Of a DNA stretch of 64,000 bases, positions 46,514 through 57,710 are shown in pieces. Source of the stretch: Taxillus chinensis (lineage: Eukaryota > Streptophyta > Magnoliopsida > Santalales > Loranthaceae); NCBI GenBank assembly GCA_023512835.1, contig CM042085.1:38332324-38396323 (forward strand), read 5' to 3'. How positions within the stretch are numbered: the first letter of the stretch is position 1; each line of letters starts with the position of its first letter. The notes beneath the pieces are model-generated. The model did no database searches. It was not told the origin of the DNA and was given only the letters and a program-made list of their open reading frames with translations. The position numbers and the translations under genes are program-made.

Positions 46514-47564
46514 TAGCAGATAGTGACTAGTGAGGGGCGAGGGACCCTCAGTGTTGTTGTCGTAGTCCCGGAGTTACAGCGTAGGATCATAGAGGATCAG
46601 CTGGGGGACGTTGATTGTGAGGTCACCAGGGATAGGATTCAGACTGGGCAGGCATCTTCTGATTGGACTGAGGATGCTGAGCATATATTGAGGTATAGGG
46701 GTCGCTTGATAGTTCCCACTTCTCTTCAGGTGGAGGTTCTTCGGGAATTTCACCAGTCGAGGTTAGCTGTACATCCTGGTGGGACCAAGATGTACCATGC
46801 CGTGAGGAGGCAGTTTTGGTGGCCAGGCCTGAAGAAGGCCATTGCTGATTTTGTGAAGAGGTGTTTGACCTGTCAGCAGGTCAAGGCAGAGCACCTGAGA
46901 TCAGCTGGTGAGTTGCAGTCATTGCCAGTGCCAAAGTGGAAATGGGACCACGTGACCATGGATTTTGTCACTGGACTTCCTCGTTCCAGGGGACACGACA
47001 TGATATGGGTAGTTGTCGACCGGTTGACCAAATCGGCGCATTTTATTCCGATTCGAGAGACAGACCTAGTGAGGACTTTGGGATAGAGGTATATTGATGT
47101 TATTGTGCGGTTGCATGGAGTCCCATTGTCTATTGTATCTTATCGGGATGCAAGGTTTACATCTCAGTTTTGGAGACAGTTGCAGCGAGCTTTGGGTACC
47201 AGGGTGAACCTGAGTATAGACTTTCATCCGCAGACGGATGGTCAGTCGGAGTGGATGATTCAGACACTTGAGGATATGTTGCGTGCCTGTGTCCTTGATT
47301 TTGGGGGTTGTTGGGAGACTCACCTTCCTTTGGTGGAGTTCTCTTACAACAATAGTTATCAGGCCACGATTGGGATGGCTCCGTATGAGGCGCTATATGG
47401 GCGGCCTTGTAGATCACCTTTGTGTTGGGCATAGACGGGAGAGACAGTGGTTCTCGGTCCCGATATGGTTCGAGAAACCACGAGAGATAGTGCAGTTGAT
47501 TCAACAGTGGATGTTGACCGCGCAGAGTAGGTAGAAGTCCTATGCGAACCAGAGGCGTCGACCT
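46514..47564 (+). pseudogene. Element F pol: integrase
   Basis: Zinc-binding region and start of core at 46523-47086: [25 protein letters not shown], and the first catalytic Asp in DHVTMDFVTG. The rest of the core is at 47105-47434 and the frame shifts within it. The second catalytic Asp is replaced by Tyr (PLSIVSYRDARF), while the Glu is kept (TDGQSEWMIQTLE). Stops: TAG at 46514-46516, a stop at 47087-47089, and TAG at 47532-47534 where A1 has CAG. Integrase is inactive. Confidence 0.9.
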
Positions 47565-48008
47565 TTGCAGTTTGAGGTGGGTGACCGTGTCTTTTTGCGG
47601 GTTTCACCACGTCGAGGGCATCGGAGGTTTGGGCGTGGATCCAAACTTTCCCCTCATTTTGTGGGGCCGTTTGAGATTGTTGCCACTGTGGGCGCAGTGG
47701 CTTATCGGTTAGCTTTGCCACCAGAGTTAGCGCGAGTACATGATGTGTTCCATGTGTCTCAATTGCGACGGTATCACCCAGATCCTTCTCATGTGTTGGA
47801 CTATCGCGAGATAGGCTTGGCTGATGATGGTGCCGTTGTTGAGATGCCGGCACAGATTTTGGACAGGCGGGACCAGGTCTTACGGGGCAAGACGATCCCA
47901 CTAGTTCGAGTGTTATGGCGATACCGAGGCATGGAGGAGCAGACTTGGGAGAAAGAGAGCCAAATGCGGGTTCTTCATCCGGAGCTGTTCGAGGACGATC
48001 AGTCCTGA
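47565..48008 (+). pseudogene. Element F pol: C-terminal domain and chromodomain (open)
   Basis: Uninterrupted 147 codons: GDRVFLRVSPRRG, the GPFEIVATVGAVAYRLALP domain, VFHVSQLRRYHPDPSHVLDYREI, then the chromodomain (ILDRRDQVLRGKTIPLVRVL, then GMEEQTWEKESQM) and the natural end LFEDDQS followed by TGA. In Tekay/Del elements this domain is thought to guide integration to heterochromatin. It is the best preserved family A chromodomain in the window. Confidence 0.9.
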
Positions 48009-48182
48009 GGTTGGGAGGATGTGAGGACCTTCCCTGAGGTATGAGTTATGTTTTATACATTTGTTTTGTATATGTTGTTCGAGATGTGGTTTAGCTTGTT
48101 GTTTGTTGGCATCTTGTGAGCCTGTTTGACTTGTTGTGAGTTGCATTGCATATGTGTGATCGGTGATCATGTTTTATGTTTT
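48009..48182 (+). other. F 3' tail before the B2 insertion
   Basis: Non-coding, starting with a purine-rich tract (GGTTGGGAGGATG, 48009-48021) and ending in GTTTT (48178-48182), the left target duplication of B2. The tail resumes at 57619-57710. Confidence 0.8.
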
Positions 48183-50149
48183 TGTCATGCTTCAATTTCC
48201 TTCCACTTGGAAATGAGTAGTGACTGCCCATGCCCGCACCCGAAGGGACAAGGGGTTGGTGCAAGCACCTTAAAAGGACTTCTGGCACGGGTGCTGTCCC
48301 AAACCTGCACAACCAGGCTAACATGCCAAGGGGCATGCTCCTGCTCCCAAACCATACACACAAACACAAATTTAATAATAACATCTCATTTTATTTTATT
48401 TCAAAGACTAAATGTTTATTACAACCCAGTCGGAGAAAAACCCCTATGAAGCCAGGTGTACTGTTACAAATAAAACCAAACCAAATTCCAAAACATAAAA
48501 CCACGAGCACGACAAAGGAGATAACATAAAACTCCCAGCCTCAGGGACCTAGCTCCTCAGCTTTCACCTACCGCCTGCTAAACCCTGCAAAAGGACAGTT
48601 TATAGGAGGGGTGAGCAAACCATAGCTCAGTAGGGATCCAGTCTCCCCGGACCCGTCCCGCTCTACAACATGCATGATATGTGTATGCTTGTGCTCGTGT
48701 CGTGCCTAAGGCTAAAGCAAGCAAACATCACCCAAGTAAACACTCTTTACCCGAGCCCGCACCGAAGGGCGAGAGGACACCCCGCCACCACGGCGACATG
48801 ACATACCACATCCAGGCGAATGTTGCATGGACACCAATGCAACATTTTCCACCCGAGTCAGATATGGTCAACCACCTCCTTGGGCGCCATACCTACCCTC
48901 AGGAATGGGTGTAGACTTAGCCCACCGTCGTGAGTGCTACACCGAGACTCAGGACCACGTCCTGGCCAAATCTCAAAGGGGTCCAGCTATTGTGCCTGGC
49001 CCATATCTCGGCTCGGTCTCAAACAGACCAACGAACAGACATAGCATTACATCTCGACATGTAAACTCAGACCAAGCATTTACACTTTATTTCAGAGGGA
49101 GCAACATGGTCAGATACAAGCCACACACATCAGCCTCACAGGCTTTTTATCAAATACAAATCAAACACAGTACACACCAGTCACACAGGTATATCATCAG
49201 ACACCCATATACAAGGTCTCACAGGCATTATATTGAATACATGGCATGCAGGCCTCACAGACATTTTATCAAATACATAGTGTGCAGGCCTCACAGACAT
49301 TTCATCAAACACATGGTGGGCATAAACAAACCCAAGAAAATCCTCAGGCCAAATTCACCATCGAATCAACAGAACATGCCACTGAAGGCCAACATCCATA
49401 TAGGAGATCACACCTATATGGATTTACATATATATATATATAGGCGAATATCCTAGAACAGAGGAGAGTTAGGAAGAACATGAATCCCTACCTCAGACTT
49501 TTGTCCTAACCTCTACGCTAGACACCTCCCAACGACGCGAACCACCACGGCAACTGCCCGAAGATCTCCTCTCTCTCTCTCTCTCTCTCTGGCAGCAACT
49601 GCAGCAAAGAAGAACACAAGAACCCTAAACTCAAACTCAAGCCCTCATTATATAGACACTACCCACATCAAAACGACGTAGTTTTGATTAAGTAAATCCT
49701 AGGATCAAAACGACGTAGTTTTGATCACATAAGTTAGCACCTTTCCGCACCCATATAGGCCAAAATACTCAGAATTTCAACATGGTCCTTTGGAGGAAGA
49801 TCATTAGAATGTCAAAACCAAGGGAACCATGCAAAAATATGGCTACACGCCAATTTGAACGTGAATTCCCCAATTCACGTGCAACTCCAAATGCGCTCAA
49901 ACTTCACCCCTAGCCTCCTTGCATCATGTAGAAGACAACCACACTTGCACGTGAAATGGACCCATTTCACGTGCACCCCACATACATGTCCGTTTGGCCT
50001 GAAACTTCTGTGGTAGATAGAGGACATTATTCTAAGAATCTTTCCTTTTGCACGTGAATTCATTTGAGCCCATTCACTAGGTCAAAATCTAGAAAACAAC
50101 TCTACTCAGAAGGCAAAACTGTGACTAACTCAAGGTACGGGTCCTTACA
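48183..50149 (-). repeat. Tekay element B2, 3' LTR (family B)
   Basis: 1,967 bp, starting TGTCATGCTTCAATT and ending GGTCCTTACA, the reverse of the B1 LTR. Nearly identical to 55650-57618. Flanked on the left by GTTTT (48178-48182) and on the right by the polypurine tract. Long antisense-looking frames such as 48827-49456 recur in every family B LTR and are not taken as genes. Confidence 0.93.
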
Positions 50150-50392
50150 TCCTCTCCCCCTTAAGACTTTTCGTCCTCGAAAAGAAAAGGTGGAATGAAA
50201 GAAAACAATCACAACCAATGCATAGGCCTCTAACACCCTCTAGCACAAATTAATACACAACAAATCACAAATTATTTCACACATTTATACACTCCACGTG
50301 GTCATGTAGCGATGTTATATTCTCAAGTTACCTAACTAGTTGGGCAAATACCTGATTATGTTGAAGTTTGATGCTTGCCCTCCTCCCTTCCT
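50150..50392 (-). other. B2 polypurine tract and pol tail
   Basis: The pyrimidine tract TCCTCTCCCCCTTAAG (50150-50165) is the minus-strand polypurine tract. The rest, to the pol stop, is non-coding. Confidence 0.8.
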
Positions 50393-50836
50393 TCAGAGTT
50401 GTTCGTCCTCGAACAGATCAGGATAATGAGCACGCATCTCAGCCTCACATTCCCAGGTCTCTTCCTCCAGCCCTCGGTGTTGCCACAACACCCGAACCAA
50501 CGGAATAGTCTTACCTCGCAGCTGCTTCTTGCGCCTATCTACAATACGGATGGGTGCCTCGACAACAGACATATCCTCTCCAACATCCAGGGTACCCCAA
50601 TCTAGCACGTGTGTGGGATCTAGATGATATTTCCGCAACTGGGATACATGGAAAACATTATGAACTCTGCTCAAACTAGGTGGTAACGCCAACCTATAAG
50701 CAACAGGTCCAACTCTGCTCAAAATCTCGAACGGTCCAATGTACCGAGTGGACAACTTGGACCCAGTCCCAAATCTCTTATGCCCTCTCCGTGGAGAAAC
50801 ACGAAGGAATACGTGTTCTCCCACCAAAAACTCCAA
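50393..50836 (-). pseudogene. B2 pol: C-terminal domain and chromodomain (open)
   Basis: 147 uninterrupted codons on the minus strand: GEHVFLRVSPRRGHKRF, then GPFEILSRVGPVAYRLALPP, VFHVSQLRKYHLDPTHVLDW, and the chromodomain (IVDRRKKQLRGKTIPLVRVL, then HRGLEEETWECEAEM) with natural end LFEDEQL and stop. Intact as a segment, but listed as part of a pol that has a few stops upstream. Confidence 0.9.
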
Positions 50837-51842
50837 CGGTCGGCATCGGCGATCTGCATAAGAAATTCTGTCTGCTCTGAGCGGTAAGAAGGCGTTGCCG
50901 AATCAGCTGAACTTTTGCCGTAGCCTCCTGGACCAATTAAGGTCCTAACATAGCAGCCTCTCCAGCTTCTGCCCAGCATAATGGAGACCGACACAGTCGG
51001 CCATACAATGCCTCAAACGGGGCCATCCCAATCGAAGACTGGTAACTGTTATTTTAGGCAAACTCCACCAGAGGAAGGTGGGAAGCCCATGATCCTCCAA
51101 AATCAAGTACACAAGCCCTCAACAAGTCTTCCAATGTTTGAATGGTCCTCTCGGACTGACCATCAGTCTCAGGATGGAATGCGGTACTCAAATTAAGTCA
51201 GGTTCCTAATGCTTCCTGCAAACCTCCCCAAAACCGGGATATAAACCGCGCATCTCTGTCCGAAACAATAGACAAGGGCACTCCGTGCAGGCGGACAATC
51301 TCATCAACATACAACTGGCTTAACGTGCCGATAGAGTCGCGCTCTCGAATTGCTAAGAAATGGGCTGATTTAGTTAAGCGGTCCACTATGACCCAAATCA
51401 TGTCCTTCCTCCCAGAAGTGGTAGGAAGTCCCATCACGAAGTCCATGGTAATATGCTCCCACTTCCACTCAGCTACAGGTAAAGGCTGCAATTGACCAGT
51501 GGGTCGTTGGTGCTCTGCCTTCACTTGCTGACAGGTAAGGCACCTGGAAACAAACTCTGCTACCCTCCGTTTCAGCCCCGGCCACTAGAACTGTGCGCGA
51601 ACGGCATGATACATCTTAGTTCCTCCTGGATGTACAGCCAAACGGGAATGATGAAATTCCCTCAGCACATCCTCACCCAAGGGAGGTGGTACTATCAAAC
51701 ACCCCCGAAATTTCAGCTCATGCTCAACTCCTTCTGTCCAGCTCTCTGACAGCTCTCTGGCCACTATCTGGGCCCGGATCTCCTCACAGTCCACGTCGCC
51801 TAACTGTCCCTCACGGACACGTTGATACAACTCCGGTATCAC
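50837..51842 (-). pseudogene. B2 pol: integrase
   Basis: Zinc-binding part at 51842-51585 (HHSRLAVHPGGTKMYHAV, ending in a TAG in place of Trp). CLTCQQVK and the core follow at about 51550-51198, with the first Asp in [10 protein letters not shown] and the second in [12 protein letters not shown]. After a TGA at 51198-51200 the core continues, and the catalytic Glu is visible near 51130-51160 ([13 protein letters not shown]). All three catalytic residues are therefore kept, unlike A1 and F. Further stops or frameshifts occur before the chromodomain frame. Confidence 0.88.
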
Positions 51843-54045
51843 AGTGAGAGGACACAGGATAGCTCCCTCACTGCTGAAAGCAAGGTCGCACCCGAAGCAC
51901 TGCCAACTGCTCCATCATTTTCCATTCTCTCATGGAAACCTCAGCTTTCCCTTTTCTACTTAGCGTGTCGGCTACTAAATATCCCTTCCCAGGCGTGTAG
52001 GAGAGCGTGAAGTCAAACATTTGCAAGTACTCTACCCACCTCCGTTGTCGCAAATTTAGGTCTCTCTGGGTGAAGATATACTGTAGGCTTTTGTGGTCAG
52101 TATATACCACAAATTTCTCTCCCAACAGGTAATGTCGCCAAGACTTTAAGGCAAAAATAACTGCTGCTAACTCCAGGTTGTGTGTTGGGTAGTTTTGATC
52201 ATGGGACTTCAGCTGTCGCGAGCCATATGCTATGACTTGGCGTTCTTGCATCAAAACACACCCCAGTCCAATGCGAGACGCATCACAATACACCTCGAAT
52301 GACACTCCCTCCTGCGGTAGACTCAACACCGGTGCAGTAGTCAGGCGAGTCTTCAACTCCTCGAATGCCTGCTAGCACTTGTCCGTCCACTCGAATTTGG
52401 CTCCCTTCCATGTAAGAGCTGTCATGGGCGCCGCCAACCGAGAAAATCCTTCCACAAAATGCCGGTAATACCCTGCCAGACCCAAGAAACTCCGGATCTC
52501 AAAAACATTTGTGGGCCTCTTCCAAGATGCTACGGACTCAATCTTGGTTGGGTCCACTCTAACTCCTTCGGCAGATACCACATGCCCAAGAAAATACACC
52601 TCTCGCATCCAGAAGTCACACTTGCTAAATTTAGCATACAAGTGATGATCTCGTAGCGCCTGCAGCACCACGGCCAAGTGCTCCTCATGCTCAGCTTGGG
52701 TTTTGGAGTACACAAGGATGTCGTCAATAAATACCACCACGAAGGAATCCAAGTATGGGGCAAATACCTGATTCATTAGATGCATGAACACGGCAGGTGC
52801 GTTCGTGAGCCCAAAAGGCATCCCTAACCACTCATAGTGTCCGTATCTGCACCTGAACGCCGTCTTGGGGATGTCTTCACTCCTGACCCTCAATTGATGA
52901 TATCCCGAACGCAGATCGATTTTTGAGAACCACCGTGCTCCACTCAGCTGGTCGAATAAGTCATCGATCCGCGGCAAAGGGTATTTGTTCTTTACCGTTA
53001 CTTGATTCAGCTTCCGATAATCAATGCAAAGTCGCAACAAACCATCTGCCTTCTTAGCAAACAAGACCGGTGCACCCCAAGGTGAGGTACTAGGACGGAT
53101 AAAACCTTTATCTCCCAGTTCCTTTATTTGCTTCTGAAGCTCCCGCAACTCAGCAAGTCCCATCCGGTATGCTACTTGTGAGATGGGTCCCACCCCTGGC
53201 AACAGTTCAACCGTGAACTCGATACTTCTGTGTGGAGGCAACTCCAACAACTCCCCAGGAAAGACATCCTGGAAATTTTCGACAACATCTGGCCACACCC
53301 TTTTCTCTAAGTTACCTTCCTCCTCAAAGGTTAGGGTGGCAAGCCTATGGGTAATATTGCCCCATAGCTCCCTCGTCGGTCCAGCTCTCCCAGTATTCCT
53401 ATCCCATTCACCCACTAGGGTACAGGAAGATCCTGTGGGTGTAGTAAATGATACTCGTCGCCTATAGCAGTCAATCTTAGCCTGAAAGGCCATCAACCAG
53501 TTCATCCCTAGAATCAAACTAAAAGTCCTCATGGGCATTACGTACAAATCAAATGAGAGGTCAACCTCTCCTATCGTAAGCGCACACTCTCAACACATTT
53601 GGTGGATCAACTCCACACCTCCCATTGGGGACTCGACCCTCAGAGGTCTATCAGCCTCCACACAATCAAGTCCAAGGCTCTCCACCAAGGACTTAGCAAT
53701 CAGGGAACACGAAGCTCCGGTATCAAACAATGCAGCAACAACAGTGCGAGATATTAGAATAGTACCTCGAACCACCGAAGGTCCAGCCCCACCTTCCCCG
53801 GAGGGTGATGGTAATTCCTCCATTTCAGCTGGTGCTGAGGTAAGCGTGAACACTCTACCTTGGCCTGCCCCTCCACTAACCTCACTTGCCTTCCCTTTTG
53901 CTCCTGCCTGCAGTCCACTAGGACGCCCCTCCGATCCTCCTTGTGGTTGCCTCTCCCCCTGTGGCCTAGTGTGACTGGAACCAGCCCGACCGGGCCTGCC
54001 ACGAATGTCCTGGCTTAGGGGCTGGGGCCTGAAATTGGGTCCCAC
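51843..54045 (-). pseudogene. B2 pol: protease, RT and RNase H
   Basis: Most complete pol in the window. Protease is in 54045-53590, with catalytic DTGAS (ALFDTGASCSLIAKSLVES). One TGA separates it from the 391-codon frame 53547-52372. That frame holds GMNWL (residues 14-18), the RT domain (about 110-290) with catalytic Asp 211 in [10 protein letters not shown] and Asp 275-276 in [11 protein letters not shown], then the thumb ([22 protein letters not shown]). A TAG precedes RNase H at 52356-51868 ([42 protein letters not shown]). Only about two stops break this stretch. Could be a recently silenced copy, or some stops could be sequence error. Confidence 0.92.
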
Positions 54046-55182
54046 CCCTGCTCCCTTGTGCTAAGCTTCCAGCTCCCCAGGTGTTCCCCTTGCCGAAACA
54101 CACCTTGCCGATGTGTCCCACCTTCCCACGGCTATGACACGTCAAGTGCCGCTTGGGGCACTCACGTTTGACGTGCCCTGACAGCCACAATAGGTGCCGC
54201 TTGGGAAGTTCCCAGAAGACTCCCTGTCCTCCAAAGTAAAGGGATCCGGGCGGAGCCATTGAAGCTTGGCCCCTATCCTTGGGAAAAGTCCCACTCCCGG
54301 GCTCAACCTTCGCCTCTTGGCTTCACCGTGCTTGTCGCGCGCGCTCTGCCCCATCCGCTCCTGGTGAGCCTGTCTTCCCTCCTCTAATCCTCTCTCAACA
54401 ATCTTGGCGGTGTCCACGACTTCAAGATAGGTCTTCGGTCGCAACATCTCCACCCTTTGCTTCAGGGCAGGTTTGAGACCCATGGTAAACTTATGGGCCT
54501 TCAGGTCCTCCCCTTGATATTGCTTCTGGAGCAAACCGACTCAGCCCCCGGAAATCTCGCTCATACTCTCACCGAGCGCGATCCCCGCTTCAGGCTCGCC
54601 GAACTCCTCCCGCTTCGCCACCGCAATGACTCGGAAAGAACTCCTCATGGAACAACTGGAGGAACTCATCCCAGGCCATGGTCTCCATGTCCCGGCTTCC
54701 TGAGATGCTAAGCCACCATTCCAAGGCTTCCTCCTCCAACCGCCGGACTGCTAGTCTCACTTTGTTTTCCTCCCGGGGTCGAAGAAAGGAGAACACATGC
54801 TTGATGCCGCAGCCAGGTGCTCGCTCCTAGAGGTTCGGCTCCTCCCTTGAACCTTGGTGGATGTTCCTTTCGGAACTGCGTCAACACGTCTCCCTCTTCC
54901 CGCCTCACCGGCACTTCCTGCCTACACGGAGGTTCCGCCTCACGGGGTGGAGAGGGTGGCACTGCCTGTCGTGCCATCATCTCCTGATGCACCTCGTTTA
55001 GGATCTCTCCCCTGAGGTCCTCACGCATGCCTTGCACGTTCTCACTTAGGGCCCGGACTTGGGCCATGATCCGCTCCAGGGGATCATCGCCCTCTACATG
55101 CTTGTCCTCTTTCCTCTCCGCGACGTGCAGAAGATTCATCTTCTACAGCTGAAGTAGCTCGGGTTACTCTCCTAGGAGGCAT
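54046..55182 (-). pseudogene. B2 gag
   Basis: Start codon at 55182 (MPPRRVTRATSAVEDESS), with a frame change soon after. Positions 55139-54708 hold the N-terminal part (LERIMAQVRALSENVQGMREDLRG); 54796-54590 hold capsid sequence (RRLEEEALEWWLSISGSRDMETM); 54534-54142 hold HKFTMGLKPALKQRVEML and on to the knuckles. The zinc-knuckle region near 54200-54095 reads GHVKRECPKRHL and GKVGHIGKVCF, with some Cys positions lost to indels. Several indels make Gag untranslatable as written. Confidence 0.85.
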
Positions 55183-55634
55183 AGTCTACATAATTTAAAC
55201 CAAACTAGGATCAGCTTCTCTCAAGCTCTACACACCCTCATCCCCATGGCCCATGAGATACTCAAGCAACGTTTTACATTTAAACACACAGGTAAATCAC
55301 AGAAGTACACAGCAGCAATTCATAGCAACAAGCCTCACAGAAAATCACCGAATTTCACAGCAACAAAATTTTGTTTTTAGCAACAAGTTTCAGCAACATA
55401 GCATGTCCAATCACGATACTCATACTGAAATTAAACTAGTGCCCTAATGCCAATGCATGTATGCACCCTCAACCCAAATGCAAATGCCCTACTCCTTGGT
55501 CTAACTACCCCCGAGTACACCCCAGGAAGACCAGATAGGACCACGTTGATCAGGCGTGTCCTATACCGCCTCCTAAGAGTCTCGAAGCGCCCAGGCCTCC
55601 CCACTATCCTAGGTCCACCGGACCATGAACTATC
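55183..55634 (-). other. B2 untranslated leader
   Basis: About 450 bp between primer site and gag, matching 30518-30912 of B1. No gene. Confidence 0.75.
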
Positions 55635-55646
55635 GCTTCGATACCA
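55635..55646 (-). promoter_or_regulatory. B2 primer binding site, damaged tRNA-Met
   Basis: GCTTCGATACCA on plus, compared with GCTCTGATACCA in A1. The CTG of the standard site reads TCG, the same replacement seen in the low-quality copies. Confidence 0.8.
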
Positions 55647-55649
55647 TAT

Positions 55650-57618
55650 TGTCACGCCCCAATTTCCTTCCACTTGGAAATGAGTAGTGACTGCCCATGC
55701 CCGCACCCGAAGGGACAAGGGGTTGGTGCAAGCACCTTAAAAGGACTTCTGGCACGGTGTTGTCCCAAACCTGCACAACCAGGCTAACATGCCAAGGGGC
55801 ATGCTCCTGCTCCCAAACCATGCACACAAACACAAATTTAATAATAACATCTCATTTTATTTCATTTCAAAGACTAAATATTTATTACAACCCAGTCGGG
55901 AAAAAACCCCTATGAAGCCAGGTGTACTGTTACAAATAAAACCAAACCAAATTCCAAAACATAAAACCACGAGCACGACAAAGGAGATAACATAAAACTC
56001 CCGGCCCTCAGGGACCTAGCTCCTCGGCCTTCACCTACCGCCCGCTAAACCCTTGCAAAAGGACGGTTTATAGGAGGGGTGAGCAAACCATAGCTCGGTA
56101 GGGATCCGGTCTCCCCGGACCGTCCCCGCTCTACAACATGCATGATATGTGTCTGCTTGTGCTTGTGTCGTGCCTAAGGCTAAAGCAGCAAACATCACCC
56201 AGTAAACACTCTTTACCTGAGCCCGCACTGAAGGGCAGAGGACACCCCGCCACCACGGCGATATGACATACCACATCCAGGCGAATGTTGCATGGACACC
56301 AATGCAACATTTTCCACCCGAGTCAGATATGGTCCACCACCTCCTCGGGCGCCATACCTACCCTCAGGAATGGGTGTAGACTTAGCCCACCGTCATGAGT
56401 GCTACACCGAGACTCAGGACCACGTCCTGGCCAAATCTCAAAGGGGTCCAGCTATTGTGCCTGGCCCATATCTCGGCTTCGTCTCAAACAGGCCAACGAA
56501 AACAGATAGCATTACATCTCGACATGTAAACTCGACAGCATTTACACTTTATTTCAGAGGGACCAACATGGTCAGATACAAGCCACACACATCAGCCTCA
56601 CAGGCTTTTTATCAAATACAAATCAAACACAGTACACACCAGTCACACAGGTATATCATTAGACACCCATATACAAGGTCTCACAGGCATTATATTGAAC
56701 ACATGGCATGCAGGCCTCACAGACATTTTATCAAATACATAATGTGCAGGCCTCACAGACATTTCATCAAACACATGGTGGGCATAAACAAACCCAAAAA
56801 ATCATCAGGCCAAATTCAACATCAGAATCAACAGAACATGCCACTGAAGGCCAACATCCATATAGGAGATCACACTTATATGGATTTACATATATATATA
56901 TATAGGCGAATATCCTAGAACAGAGGAGAGTTAGGAAGAACATGAATCCCTACCTCGGACTTTTGTCCTAACCTCTACGCTAGACACCTCCCAACGACGC
57001 GAACCACCACGGCAATCGCCCAGGAGACTCCTCTCTCTCTCTCTCTCTATCTCTCTTTCGCAAGCACTGCAAGCAAAGAAGAACACAAGAACCCTAAACT
57101 CAAACTCAAGCCCTCATTATATAGACACTACCCACATCAAAACGGCGTAGTTTTGATTAAGTAAATCCCAGGATCAAAACGACGTAGTTTTGATCACACA
57201 AGTTAGCACCTTTCCACACCCATATAGGCCAAAATACTCAGAATTTCAACATGGTCCTTTGGGGGAAGATCATTAGAATGTCAAAACCAAGGGAACCATG
57301 CAAAAATATGGCTGCACGCCAATTTGAACGTGAATTCCCCAATTCACGTGCAACTCCAAATGCGCTCAAACTTCACCCCTAGCCTCCTTGTATCATGTAG
57401 AAGACAACCACACTTGCACGTGAAATGGACCCATTTCACGTGCACCCCACATACACGTCCGTTTGGCCTAAAACTTCTGTGGTAGATAGAGGACATTATT
57501 CTAAGAATCTTTCCTTTTGCACGTGAATTCATTTGAGCCCATTCACTAGGTCAAAATCTAGAAAACAACTCTACTCAGAAGGCAAAACTGTGACTAACTC
57601 AAGGTACGGGTCCTTACA
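55650..57618 (-). repeat. B2 5' LTR (family B)
   Basis: 1,969 bp, TGTCACGCCCCAATT to GGTCCTTACA, followed by target duplication GTTTT (57619-57623). Near-identical to 48183-50149. Confidence 0.93.
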
Positions 57619-57710
57619 GTTTTGTTGTTGGGACATTGAGCTTGAATTTTGCTATGTCCTTTGGGCATGTATTTTATTTTCTAGGACGAAAAGTCTTAAG
57701 GTGGGGAGGA
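57619..57710 (+). other. F tail resumed, with polypurine tract
   Basis: GTTTT at 57619-57623 is the right target duplication of B2. The polypurine tract AAGGTGGGGAGGA (57698-57710) directly precedes the F LTR. Confidence 0.85.

Noticed and set aside
48827..49456. 209-codon frame in an LTR, repeated as a 208-codon frame at 56292-56918
   Set aside because: Conserved only because family B LTRs are conserved; broken in B1, no domain, and it runs through tandem repeats and R/U5 sequence.
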